Assembly (NCBI RefSeq): GCF_021155765.1
Contig: NC_060112.1
Coordinates: 8,370,001-8,434,000, forward strand
Source: Diprion similis
Lineage: Eukaryota; Arthropoda; Insecta; Hymenoptera; Diprionidae
Reading direction: 5' to 3'
DNA length: 64,000 bases
Under the pieces are notes generated by a model that was not told where the DNA came from, searched no databases, and worked only from the letters and a program-made list of their open reading frames with translations. Both the position numbers and the translations under genes were made by a program. Numbering within the stretch: position 1 is the first letter of the stretch; the number at the start of each line of letters is the position of its first letter. Below, piece by piece: positions 36,893 to 49,862 of this stretch.

Positions 36893-39800
36893 TCAATATT
36901 GGTGATCTCTAATTTCTAAAAACAGGGTGAACATCGTATGCAACGCTTCCATTCTAGCGTCTGGGTAGACTGGAATATCGACGAGGGTACAGGCGATGTC
37001 GACGAGACGGGGCAAGTCACAATCTAGCTGTGACAATTCAACAGAAGTATTTTCCAACCGTTCGTCTACCTCTGCGGACCATTGTTGCATGAGCGTATCA
37101 ATGTCAACTGTTGGTTTCGAGAGTCGTACTGTCGGCGGGTGCCTATTTGTGTGCAACTGGTTCATATCGTTGATCCACTTTTCAATAGACTTGGAATTTT
37201 TTTCCGGATCGTCGATCCGCTTGATCACTGCCTGTTTGACGGGTCCAGAACTTATACTATAACTTCGCAACTGCAAATGCAGAACGGCCGGCTCCGATTG
37301 ATTGGCGCAGGGCTCATCCAGAACGACTAGCCCTACTTTATCAGCGGTACCATCGGGTTTCGGAACTTTAATAAAAGCGTCAATATCACCGACCGCTGGA
37401 ATGTAGTCGGGCACAAATGGAATGAGTTTGTAGTCGAGGTCGATTTTCTGCGGTGAGAATCTGTGTATAAAGTACAATTAGTTGTTAATAGGTGTTCGGC
37501 ACAATAGTCTCTCGGAAGACAAAAAGTTCAAAATTATACATTCAAGACGTTTTATAGCAGGTTAAGGGTCTGAAGCTTATTTGCTAGACCATACAGGAAG
37601 GACAAAGTACATATTCGTACAGACAGATCTCGTTCATTCTACCACTTCGAAACGAATGTTATTTCAGATATGCTATATATAGAGAATAAATGTCACTACG
37701 CCGCTATTAAAGTTGGCTACGATTTCTCCCTTACGGGAGCACAGCTGCTTTTTCTGATAAATGACTGACAATAAGTGTTTTCCGTCTTTTTTTCATTACT
37801 CGCGGCGGTAGCAAACCTGCCGATGTGCCCAGCATATGCAATGCTCGGTCCATCCTGTATGGCCTAAGGTCTGTAATCTTCGCTGACCAATTTCGCCGTC
37901 CTTGTTCGGATAGTTAAATTGTTGCTAAAGTATGAACTGTAAGCTTCTGTTTCGCCAAAGATATCACGAGTCGAGTGAATATTTCGTGAAAAGTCGCTGA
38001 GCGCTTAGCTATCCTCTCTTCTGAACCTTCCATTCACCAAACGGATACAGATTATTGAAAATATTCAAGTCATGTCAGAAGCAAATAAGTACAGAGACAG
38101 GACCAGTGAGGGCAGATTACATTCCTATTAGCATGTATACGAAAGACACGTGTCACATAGAGATCATACGAACCCGTGTAAGGGATTACGTTACCCTTGA
38201 AATTTTGAAAAAATCAATTTTTCGTTTCCTATATAATTCTATAAGTGCATTATTTTAACAATCAGCGGTCGAAAATATTCTAAATTTTTGAATAATTTCT
38301 ACGTCTATTTCTTACTTCCTTGAAGCGTTCCTAAAGACGTCTGTCTCGTCGATACTTCACGGGAAAACAATGTTTTAACTAAAATAACGCGAGCGCCAAG
38401 TTTTTGCTCCTTTGTTATGGACAACTCTGTATAATCTTGCACCTGTTCTCCGATTCGATAATGACCGTGAGATGACTCGTAGAAGAAATTTAAGCCTTAT
38501 TCCGATCTAGAGAAACTATACTGAAATCGAGATTTTGTATTTATAAGTATATTATATCCAGTTAAATTTTTTTTCCATTGTAAAACAATTATTTCATTAA
38601 TTTTAGTATTTACAGAAAAATATATAATATTGTGTTCGAAGCGAAAATTTTCTACAAAATGCGTCTACAAATTGTTTTTTTTTTTTTTTCAAAGAGCCAA
38701 ACGTTTTGCCTGAGTGTAAGAAACAATTTCATTAGAAATAAAGAAATCATCTTATGAAAATAAGTGAATTTTAATTAAAAAAAATTTCAATCTACTTGAT
38801 GACACTTCCAGTTATTGGATAGGTTTGTATGATGACGGAAAGGGCCGTGAAAAATACTATTTTACGATTTGTTTTCCTTGGAGTATTACGAACGTAGTTA
38901 CGAAACTACTTAATATATGGTATTTTCACATTCAGATAATCAAGTGGCACGTACGTTATTTCCTCGGTTATTTCAGTATAAGGAGATATTTTGCACTTAT
39001 TTTCTTACAGACGCCCACTGAAAAATGGGAAACGCAAGAACCTGAAGAACTCACCTTATGATATTCTCGAAAAGTTCTTTGATTTCAGCTGATACATGAA
39101 GATCTTCGAACTCCTTTGGGTCATAAGTTTCGAAACCTTTAGTTACTCCACCTTGTATATCATCGTCATCCGTCTCTTCACTATCGGAAACATCATTCAT
39201 GAGTGCGCTTGACTTGCCAAATGATGTCGGTTCAACGTGGTCCGTAAGCTTGTTCGAATATCTAGTGGAACAATTTTTTCATATTTCATATATGCTCTCG
39301 TCTACCGAGTAAAAAAATAACGATTCCGGAAAGAGAGTGAAAGATAGGAGACTCCAGAACATCTCAATACCCTTCTTCGCATGTGCTGCGCGCACATAGT
39401 CGTAAAATTTGAAGTTCAAGTGGGAACGCGATATTAAATAATATGCCCGTTACGTAAAAAAATTAATTTTAATTTAATCCTAAAAAAATTAAAGGTATTT
39501 CAAGTTTATCTTCGAAAACGAAAGGAGACTGAACTTAAATTAATTCAAATAACATAAAGCCCGTAAGATTTCCACTCTTGGGACAGGTGATAAGTTCCAT
39601 GGTGACTGTAGGTGGATGTTGCGTTAATTACAGAGGCCCACAGAAATAAGAGTATGGATAGGATTGAAATACCTTGAAGGTTGTGGAGGACTGAGATTGC
39701 CTCGCAGATTTCCAACCCCAATCTTCAGTGAGCTGTGGCTACTGGTACTTTTTGGACTTCGTTTCAATGTCGACATAGCTGTGTTCACAGGACTCTTGAT

Positions 39801-40039
39801 TTCTTCGGCGTTACGTACCTCGATACTCTCATCAAATTGGCTAAATGCTGATATATTTTGTGCTTCATCGTCCTCACTACTATCCTTAATGTCCATCGTT
39901 TGTTTAGTGGGCTGCAAAATAAGTGATACACGATACTGCTGTAGATGTGCGTACTCCAAACCCGGCTGACAGTGGAGGGTAAGGATCAGCCACGGAGCAA
40001 ACATATGTATCGTGGTATGTTGCTTACAAGCGTTGCCAT
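36893..40039 (-). CDS. IFT46: Intraflagellar transport protein 46 (IFT46), 4 exons
   Basis: Exons, 5' to 3', are 40028-40039, 39673-39911, 39055-39261 and 36893-37460, with consistent phases, giving 341 aa; the human protein is about 304. The N-terminal third is acidic and Ser-rich (SSEDDEAQN, DSEETDDDDIQ), as in the family. The conserved IFT46 core follows: YDPKEFEDLHVSAEIKELFE, SPQKIDLDYKLIPFVPDYIP, AVGDIDAFIKVPKPDG, VGLVVLDEP and VDIDTLMQQWSAEVDE, ending in a helical region (LVDIPVYPDARMEALHTMF). IFT46 is a core IFT-B subunit needed for cilium assembly; in insects it should act in ciliated sensory neurons or sperm. The four-codon first exon (ATGGCAACGCTT) is inferred from a good donor. Alternatively translation starts at the Met of MDIKDSSEDDE in exon 2. 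The large intron 37461-39054 shows no other exon. Confidence 0.95.
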
Positions 40040-41435
40040 GGTGTTCTAGTTCTCCGATGCTAGGATTCTAGTTATACGGCATATGCGTTCCTTCGCTCCT
40101 GCGATTTTTATTTATTTTTATAATGACGTTAAAGAACCTTAAATTGTACCCTTTAATAAAATCTTTTATCTTGAAAAATATTAGAATAGCTACCCAAGAA
40201 AATTATTTCGTTGTTTAGAAAACTATCTGAATAAATACTGTTAAAATTATTTCTTCAGGTAAAAAAAACATTTCAATCAATCTTTCATACTGTCAAATAC
40301 ATCATTCAAACGTAACTTAATGTAGAGAGACATCCCTCTTCGTCAAAATATTGAAATAAACGTAGTTATTTATTATGTCCACCCTTTACTATCAACTAGT
40401 CACTCATAAGGCTATTGGACTTCTGTTTTAGCTATTGAGATATTTTATAAAATTTCAGTAAGTACCCAAGTTAATGAAATTTACGTAAATACTTTCTTGT
40501 TTTAGCCTAAATTCATCTATTACCTTAAAATCAACAAATTCTTCGTAAATTAATTGTTCTGTGAACAATCATACCAGTCAACTACATCGAGGCAGATGAA
40601 TGAACAAATAAAATGCTTTACTCCTGAAATCCAAAAAAATGTTTTTCCTCAAATCCCAAAATTGTGTCTTAAATATGATTACGTTTCTACGACGAAATTA
40701 TTGAAATTAGGGACTTCACGGCCGAAAATCTGATATACTCCGTTTACACCGTGATTAGTTAATTTGTAAATTACTATTCCATCAATAAATATATTTCATC
40801 TCAGTTATTGATAATTTTCTTGAAAATATTGAGAACGCCCGCTACTCGAGTAGCCGGCAAAAAAAAAATTAGAAAATGCCCGCTGCTCGACGTAGCGAGT
40901 GTTTTTAATTTTTTTCTTTATCAGTTCGAGCGAAATTGTGCACGCGTTACAAAAATACTCGTGCTATCGCATTTTTGACTCGTACTGCAATCTCCACACT
41001 CGGTTTGAAAAAGCCCGCTTAACGCCCCTGGTAAAAAGAAACAAAGCAAAAGAAACGGAGCAAAGAAACTCCTTGGTTAACGAATGGATTAAGCCATGGA
41101 ATCGCTTATGACATACATTACGTCACGAAGCAAATACCACCACAGGCACTCGTTATCTCCCTTCCCATCGCGTATGAATGTTGAATCACGCGGTAAAGTC
41201 CCCGCAATGACGCAATTTGATTTTGTCGTATCGGGGATAGACAGTCGCACATTGCGACGTTTCTTTTATTTGTCTGTCAATTGCAAGCTGCATCAGATCG
41301 TGCGCTGTCAAATGAAGCGTCACCCACGTGAACAGTTGTACCAATGTTGAATATCGCTATCAATAATGTGTTGCTTCATTGTTGTGGTAATTTGCTAATT
41401 TTTAAACTCGCGGAAAACGGTTTCTAAAGAAAACC
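40040..41435. other. Divergent IFT46/CLCN7 intergenic region
   Basis: The two start codons lie head-to-head 1.4 kb apart. The stretch contains A-runs, two related palindromic motifs at 40841-40896 (see separate entry) and a GC-richer patch at about 41100-41350 near the presumed CLCN7 promoter. Open frames at 40899-41350 resemble no known protein and are not called. Confidence 0.55.
40841..40896. promoter_or_regulatory. Pair of palindromic motifs between IFT46 and CLCN7
   Basis: GCTACTCGAGTAGC (40841-40854) is a perfect 14-bp palindrome preceded by GCCC. A diverged copy, GCTGCTCGACGTAGC, also preceded by GCCC, follows 41 bp later at 40882-40896. Palindromic repeats in a shared upstream region could bind a dimeric factor, but this is inference only. 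Confidence 0.3.
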
Positions 41436-44400
41436 ATGGAGCAAGACGGACCAACAGTCTCAAACATAACCATAAACGACAGCGTTGACTTCGTGTCCGA
41501 CGACTATGATAAACTTTTAAAACCACCTAGGAATAATTTTCATTCTTATTTAAACGAAGATGTCAGTGTCAGATTTCCGGTAAGAATTACGAAATTCTAA
41601 TCCCTGCTGGCATAATTTTCATTCGCCTTTGTTTTCCACAGAGAACGAGGACGAACCATAATGCTACTTTTTCTAGTGCCTCCGAAAGGACAAATCACAT
41701 GTCGTATACAAGGCTTTCGTCCGAGGCAATACCACCTGGAGCTATGAACTACCTTTCGGCCAATTATGAGGTTATATAACATATTAATATTTTCATCTTA
41801 TTCCTCACGTTTGCATTAAACTATATTCTATGCTGTTGCTAGTTAATCATCATACCGACCAACACAATCGTGACTCAGCTAGAGTCACGATAGCCATGCT
41901 TTGCTCTCATACCTAAGGTTAGAATAAGTTCGGCCTGTATCATATTATTGCATAGGTTTTCAAGAATACTACTACTTGCACGGACCCCAGAACATTGCTG
42001 CCTTTGTGGGTTATTGATAGCAGTTTGCAATCATGAAACATTGCTATGCCCAAGTATTTTTTGAGTCACTAGTGTGACAGGCAGCATGATTTCAGTACAG
42101 TGACTTTACCCTGTGAAGACATATAGCATATTTTAATTTTGTTAAATCTATACCATATGCATTATTTATCATTTCCTTGAATGGCCAGTAGAATGATGTA
42201 TTTGTAATTTCTATCAAGCCCTAGGCTGTTTTTATCTATACTCAAGTTATCATAAATTATATAAAAACGAGAGCAGTACATCGTCTTAGGTCATGTATTC
42301 AGTATCTTAGAAATTGAACCACAATTATCGCTATCTCAAACCTAATCGCTTGAGATTAACACCACAACTACAGTGGTTTTCAATTATTTTCTAAGTATAA
42401 GTATTATATTAAAACCTTCTCTTGATCTTTCAGAGTCTTGATTATGACACCTGTGAAAATCAATTAATGTTGGATGAAGAAAGAAAAAAAGGATATAAAT
42501 TTGTGGTCAAAAGAAATGTTGCGCGATGGTTTATTTTCTTGCTCATAGGAATTTTCACCGCTCTTATTGCATGCTTTGTCGACATATCCATTAGTGAATT
42601 GTCGAAACTGAAGTATAACTCATTGAAAAAATGTATCCTTTACTAGAATTTACGATCATCATAATATAATAATAATCTACAAAACATCCTACAATTAAGT
42701 CCTTCATATGATATCTTACTTTTGATCTTTCGTGTCTTAAAAAAAAAAGAAATCACAAATGGGCCGAAATAGAATAAATCTCCTCAAATCATCAAGGCAT
42801 TGACGCCAGACTGCTTGTGTAAGCATGGGATCATGGAGAAAATATCAGTGTTGTTGATGGGACGAGGATGCATGGGTTTTACTAATTAAAATGTACCTTG
42901 AACAACAAGACTAGAATCATTGAAATTAGTGGAAAGATAGCTGCTATAGAAAATCATTACGTACCCTGAGCAATGAGTAATACTTAAGATCAGAAGAGAC
43001 ATTTAACGAGCACTCCACTTATACTGTATTAGTCCTTGTTCAAAATAGCGAACAATTAATATTTACATATATTTTTTTCATATCAAAAGAAATATAAATG
43101 TTTCTATTTAATTTCTTCCTTTTGATCCTGCGGCAATTTTCCAGTAAACACACACTATGTTTTGCTTTCCAGTCACTGCAAGATCCGGAAATCTGTACCA
43201 CTATATAGGCAGTTCCATGTGCATTGTAAAATGAATAGAACGCTCATAAGTGCTAAAAATTTATATTATCATCTTCCAAAGTTATATATTAACCTTAACT
43301 GCATTACAAAGGTGTTGATCAATGCATTTCTGAAAACTGTTTATGGTTGCCATATCTCCTCTGGCTCGTCACGAACTTAGTACCAGTTTTAATAGGTTCT
43401 ATCTTGGTGGCATATGTCGAACCTGTAGCAGCTGGTAGTGGGATTCCACAAATTAAATGCTACTTGAACGGAGTCAAAGTGCCAAGGGTTGTCCGAATCA
43501 AAACCTTAGTTGTAAAAATGATCGGGGTCATTTGCACTGTGGTTGGTGGCCTAGCTGGAGGAAAGGTAAAGTATTTTAATCATATAACTTAAATAAATAC
43601 AATTTTGAAATATAAGAAGAACCACAGAAAATTTTAAAAATTGTCAATTCTGCAATTATTCTGCAGTATGCATTAACTGTCTCAAAATCCACTTTTTTTT
43701 TATCACCGCTCAGCATTCAATTTTATTTATTCTGTAATTCTCAAGTAATCTTGACATATTCTGATAGTTGCAAGAATTTCGTTTCATTGAACCATGTTTT
43801 CAGTAATGCATCGGAGCAGTCAATTCATCAGATTGCATATTGTCTGTTAAATATGTTATTTCAACTTACTTTTGAATTCACTGGTATTATAATTTTTTCG
43901 AAATGTGATGCTTTATTTGAATGCAGAGTTAAAATGTCGAAAACTCACTATTTGATAATCATTTGCAAGAACTCTAGTAAAAGTATTAAATTTTTACACA
44001 TTTGGAAGATTTATCCAAAAAAAGTGAAAACTTTACGGTAAAATACTTGAGAGACGTGTCTTATATTGAATTTCTTGAATTTCACAGTATCTTCGAAAAT
44101 AAAGCCCAGGCAATACCCTAAGTCTGTTAGATTTTAGATAAGATCAATTATTTTTAATAAATTAGGATTATAACGCTTACATTTTACAGGAGGGACCAAT
44201 GATACATTCTGGAGCTGTTGTGGCAGCAGGCATTTCGCAAGGCAAAAGTACAACTTTCAAAAAAGATTTCGGAATTTTTAAGTATTTCCGAGAGGATCAC
44301 GAGAAACGAGATTTTGTATCTGGAGGTGCAGCGTCAGGTGTATCTGCAGCGTTTGGAGCACCAATCGGTTTGTTTATATCTGTCAAACACTTAGAACTCC

Positions 44401-47400
44401 ATTTTGGTATGATACAAAAATTATTGTGACTGAACTCAACTCTATATTAATTTAATTATCTTTTTCACTGTTACAAACTCAAAACTTTAGATGTTACTTT
44501 CGGAAGCCATGTAAAAAACAAATATGTTCAAAATAGGTTTTGTCAAGATGCAAAATTTATACCAAAAGTATCAGACCGTCTCATAAATGTAAATTTATTT
44601 GATGAATCTTTTGAAAAATTAATTTGTCAACCAAACATATTATTATAAGCATGATCATTTACCAACACACTGCTTCACATGATGAAAGTTCATTTTTAAT
44701 GAAGCTATGAAACATGTTCTTAAATAATTGTACTAGACTTCTGCTTTCTGCAGTTGAAGTAACCTACTTCTTGTTTTTTCAGAATAAATTAATTGATTCT
44801 GTTGTGTGTTACTGTAGGTGGCGTGCTGTTTAGTATTGAAGAAGGCACCAGCTTTTTTAAGCAAAGTTTGACCTGGCGAACTTTTTTTGCTAGCATGATA
44901 ACAACTTTTACAATGAACATAATCCTTAGTGCATATCATGGACATCCAGGTGAACTATCCTATCCAGGATTGATAAACTTGGGAAAATTTGATGAGATAC
45001 CGTATCAATTCTATGAAATACCATTGTTCATGGTAATCGGAACATTGGGGGGAATTCTCGGAGCACTTTGGAATCACATCAATTACAAAATCTCATGCTT
45101 TCGACTGCGGTTTATAAAAAAGAATTGGATAAAAGTGCTCGAAGCCTTGTTTGTAGCAGTTCTGAGTGCCACCCTAGGATTCCTAATGATTTATTTTATT
45201 GATGATTGCAAGACTCCAGAAGAGTTCTCCATGGACTTTCCTATTCAAATGTACTGTGAGGATGGAAAGTACAGTGCAGTTGCTGCTCTCTGGTTTCAAA
45301 CTCCTGAAAGTAGCGTTAACTCATTGTTTCATGATTCTAAAGGTAAGCAAAAAACGGTCAAATACTCCTTAAACCCACCTTTAACACTTAGTAATTCATT
45401 GCATGTTGTTCGGGAATATTAAATACTGTGGCTTCTCAACTTCAATTCTCCAAATTCGATCCAATAACTGATAAGGAAGGCATCTCAAGTAAAGTATCAG
45501 GACTATAGAACGAAATATTGCTTTGGGGACATCCCAGATATCAAAATTCTGAATTTTTTATGGCAAGGGCCGTCTACTCCTGCCACTGGCTCCTGCTTTA
45601 TTGAATGCTGGCCTTTGTTTCTGATGAACAGCATTACAGAAAATTAAGTGTCAATATATGATCTCAGTAATTGAGATTGACAGCAAACAGAAGACAGCAA
45701 AATGCTAAGCTAAATAAAAATTACTCTCAGATTGCTGGTACTTTTGTGCTTCAAGATTCCACCTAATTGCAAAGTTGCGGTTTGCCATATGTTACTTCAT
45801 TTTTATTGTCAGCTATTTGTCCTTCAAACTGGTCCACCCAAAGTGCTCGGAATATATCTGCAACGCACAACTAATATTTGATGATCAAGATTTCTATGCT
45901 ATCTGTGGTCATAGAAATACACAGTTTCGAAGATAAGCCATGCTCGGTCTGTGAACAGGCAGCTATTTGTGTTGCGTCTACTTTATCTTACACTTATGTT
46001 GATTGACCAAAATAGGGTTGATGTGCATAACGATAACGGGACGACTTCAGAAAAATTTGTGTGCCAAGAAAAAATCATGAAAACGTCGAAACTTTTCAAA
46101 AAGTAAACGAGTTAATTTTACTGTAAAGGCAATGTGTTTGATCAAAAACTATTGCGTGTAATTGAAAATGAGACTACAATGAATTGCCCGTGGAAAATTG
46201 TTATTCCATTTTTCACGGCAAAACTCTGTATCCGCAATTCCTTATCTCAAACAAAACGTGTTATCAATTTTAGATTGGTTCACTTGGCTATTATCTTTTC
46301 CCTATGAATGATTCATTCAGTACCTTGTAAACTTACAAGATAATTTGAGCTGAGGGACAAAGAGCTGAATTTAGTTTATGTTAGTATCTTAAAAGTGCAT
46401 TCCTTACTTTATTTGTTTGAGCATACATGGAAGATTTTCACTTCTAGACTTAAAACCTAAGCAAGACATGAAATTAAAAATTTGAAATGCATACCAACCC
46501 TATTGAAAAGCCTGCACCCAGCTTGGAAGTTGAACTTGAATCACCATATGGTATTCTTAAAAATTCTAACGAAAATAATTAGAAATATAATGCTCCAACT
46601 GTTCTGTTTTTATGTATACGCGTACTCATTCATATCAGGGCATGTTTCGAACATACTCATGCTACTTATAACAAAAAGAATCTCACAACCTATTGACCTG
46701 ACCTGCCATACTATTATTCAGCCCCCATACAAAATTGCTTTCACACTGATGGAGTATCGGAGTTCAACTTCGATGTTATTTTGGTCGTTACTGGATGTCG
46801 ATTCACTTTAATAGTGATGTGGTAGTGGTCGACAAATAACAGGGTGTTCAGCAGTTCCAAAAATCCTGGAATTCTATTTGTGTCCTGTAAATTCTTATAA
46901 TTTAAAAAATAATAGTGTAACACACATCAGAAAAAAGAAGTCTGATACCATTCAACACAACAATGGAAATTGCAGAAACATAATTTTGATCTAAACGTAA
47001 AAACTTGTAATATTGTTAGAGGTTGTTCAAAATAATTGGAAAATAATTGGAAAATAAAAGGAAATAGAACTTTTGGGGCGGAAAAGTCAGGGGAAGATCA
47101 GTGAATTGAATTACAGCTAATTTATCAGCTTGACTGGGGACCAACGGTTTCACTAACAATCAGATACTACTGGACTTCCGTACTTCACAATGTTGGATAC
47201 TAGGAATTTTTTATGAGAATTAAAACAATGTTAGCACTAATTAGCATTCGATATAAATACCGTCAATTCATCAAATGGTTTCTCACTTTGTTAATTGAAA
47301 GTATAACAATTATTCAGCCATACGATTTATGGTTAAAAATTGATCCATAACAGGTTCCCAAAACGATGAAACACTGGTTATCTTTGTTATCTTGTACTTT

Positions 47401-49862
47401 CTCTTGGCTGCTTGCACCTTCGGTCTTTCTATGTCGAGCGGTCTCTTCATCCCTTCACTTTTGATTGGTGCTGCCTGGGGTAGATTAGTTGGATCCGGCC
47501 TTTCCAAGTTGTGGCCTAACTGTGTAAGAAATTTCACATGATTATACTATATTTACAATTTGAAACTGTTAAGCTCCACATCACTCTCTTTTCAGGACAT
47601 CTTTGATCCCAGAAAATATGCACTATTGGGTGCAGCTGCTCAGCTTGGCGGTGTAGTTAGAATGACAATCAGCTTAACTGTAATTCTTATAGAGGCAACT
47701 GATGGAATATTCTTTGGTCTTCCACTTATCATTGTACTCTTAATGGCAAAATGGGTTGGTGATTTCTTCAATGAGGTATGTACTTGTTAAATTGTAAGTG
47801 TTGAATACTGTGGCAATTGAGTCAATTTCTACTATCAATACTAGTAATTGTAGAGTCCATCTATTGGTAACTGAGTCAGTTGAATTTAACATGTGCGATA
47901 TTGATATACTGAATAACTTTTCATGAATCTCGTAAAACATTGTCACCCAACCATAAGAACAATTCAAATAGTTATCCAGCCATCTCATTTACAATCAGGT
48001 CACCCAACCATAAGAACAATTCAAATAGTTATCCAGCCATCTCATTTACAATCAGATCAACACAGTTTTAAATTGTAATGAAATATTTTAATTAAACCAG
48101 GGTATTTATGAGATTCACATACAAATGACCGGAGTACCCATATTACCATGGGAACCTCCACCGTTATCAAACAATATTTATGCAAGTGAAATAATGAGTC
48201 ATCCTGTGGTTACACTGAAAACTGTTGAAAACGTCGGCCATATAGTCGAGCTTCTAAAATGTGTTTCATTCAATGGATTTCCTGTTGTTGACCCGCCAAC
48301 AAGTGATCAGGTATGAATCAAGGACTTTCAACTAAATTTGTAAACTTCAATCGCTTTCATCAACTTTTTATGATGATAAGTCCCGTTTTTATGAAAGAAA
48401 ATCATGGAATCCCAAGCATATAGTTGATAGTAGTTATAAAGAAGTCTAAGTTACTTAAATGTGTATTTCAGGAAGAAATAAATTGCTACGGGCGGTTCAG
48501 AGGCTTGATTTTGCGATCTCAGTTAATTGTTTTACTACAGAAAAAAATATTCAACGAATACAGCGAATATTGGGATGAATTTCTGAATATCGAAATGTTC
48601 AGAAACGAGTATCCTCGATATTCTACTATTGACCATGTCAATCTTACCGCAGACGAAAAAACTTACAAAATGGATTTGCGACCCTTTATGAATCCATCAC
48701 CATATACAGTTCAACATGTAAGAATATTTTATGATTCTTCGATCTTAATTATTTTTGCATCAAAGTGTATGCTGCAAGTACATACACATGCACACAATGA
48801 TTCTGAAACGACTATTTTTGCACAAGTCATTTCGGTTTTTAGTAGCCAACCTTCTTGAAAAAAAAAAAAAAACTTGATATCAACTTATATCCCAAATTAA
48901 TAGACGATGTAAATGAAAAGTTGTGTTTTCCATTATTTATTTACTTTTGCTACTAGTTCAAAAAATGAGATTGATCTTAAATCAACTACACTTAATCGTT
49001 TGATATTGTCTTTATTATCATTGTTTTTGTCACTTTGAACATTAATTAATTCTTCGATTCTTATGTTTATACATAATGTTTATTGTTTTTGATAATTACA
49101 CCACCGCGTATAACTTGTTTCAAATTCTTAGGCAACTGGTAAACTGCATTGCACAAAATGCAGAGTTTTCGCCGACCACTTTAAACTAAAAAGTGTAAAA
49201 TATAAAAAATTTTCTAGATTGTAAAAGAAATTGAGAACTGTATTAAGTGAAATAGATAACGAGAAAAATGTCCGTCAAGAAAACATTCTAAATACATGGT
49301 ATCGTTTCAGTCTGCCACTTTACCACGGGTATTCAGTCTCTTCAGGGCCTTGGGACTGCGCCACCTACCAGTAGTCAATGATACAAATGAGGTAAGCCCA
49401 CCTACTATGTATATTCTGTAAATTAAACACTCAGTCTTTTAAAACGCTTTACAAAAAACTTTCTGATATTGGTATTGTCACCTATAACTGAAAATCTACA
49501 TCTGGTCAATCAAAAACCACTATGTAAGGGGTATGTGCATGAAACAAATTCAATGACTAGCATTTACAAGTAAATACGAAAAAACAGTAACTTATTTGAA
49601 AACATCGCTGTTATTTACATAGTTCAGTATGTTGAGTTGGACTGAATAAGATATCGAAAAAATTAAAAATTGTCATGAGCGTTAATTCTTGAATGGTCAC
49701 GAGTCTTCACGTCATATAGTAATTGAACATGGAAGTCATACATTGGCACGTTTATTTCAGGTGATTGGAATGGTGACCCGAAAGGACATAGCCAGATTTC
49801 GAATTTGGAGGCATCAGGGGCGAATGGGTTTAGATGAACTTTTGATATCAGATAAACTCTAA
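41436..49862 (+). CDS. CLCN7: H+/Cl- exchange transporter 7 (ClC-7), 12 exons
   Basis: Exons: 41436-41579, 41642-41770, 42434-42632, 43312-43565, 44190-44367, 44818-45342, 47354-47523, 47596-47775, 48101-48310, 48472-48717, 49311-49391, 49761-49862. All are GT-AG with matching phases, and the total is 805 aa, the length I recall for human ClC-7. Landmarks: an acidic dileucine motif DYDKLL (residues 23-28) of lysosomal-sorting type; the ClC-7 signature [17 protein letters not shown]; the anion filter GSGIP (199-203); the gating glutamate in [10 protein letters not shown] (E243); the proton glutamate in GVLFSIEEG (E310); [16 protein letters not shown]; and two C-terminal CBS domains (about 618-680 and 735-795, with MNPSPYTV and GLVTRKD-like GMVTRKD). 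The protein exchanges two Cl- for one H+ across lysosomal membranes, with OSTM1 as partner in animals. All key residues are intact. Confidence 0.97.
47942..48055. repeat. Perfect 57-bp tandem duplication in a CLCN7 intron
   Basis: The 57-bp unit starting GTCACCCAACCATAAG occurs twice with no mismatch (47942-47998 and 47999-48055), ending 45 bp before exon 9. Identity suggests a recent duplication or an assembly artefact. It does not touch the acceptor site. Confidence 0.95.

Noticed and set aside
40899-41350. Two overlapping plus-strand ORFs upstream of CLCN7
   Set aside because: No resemblance to known proteins; position fits promoter or leader of CLCN7.
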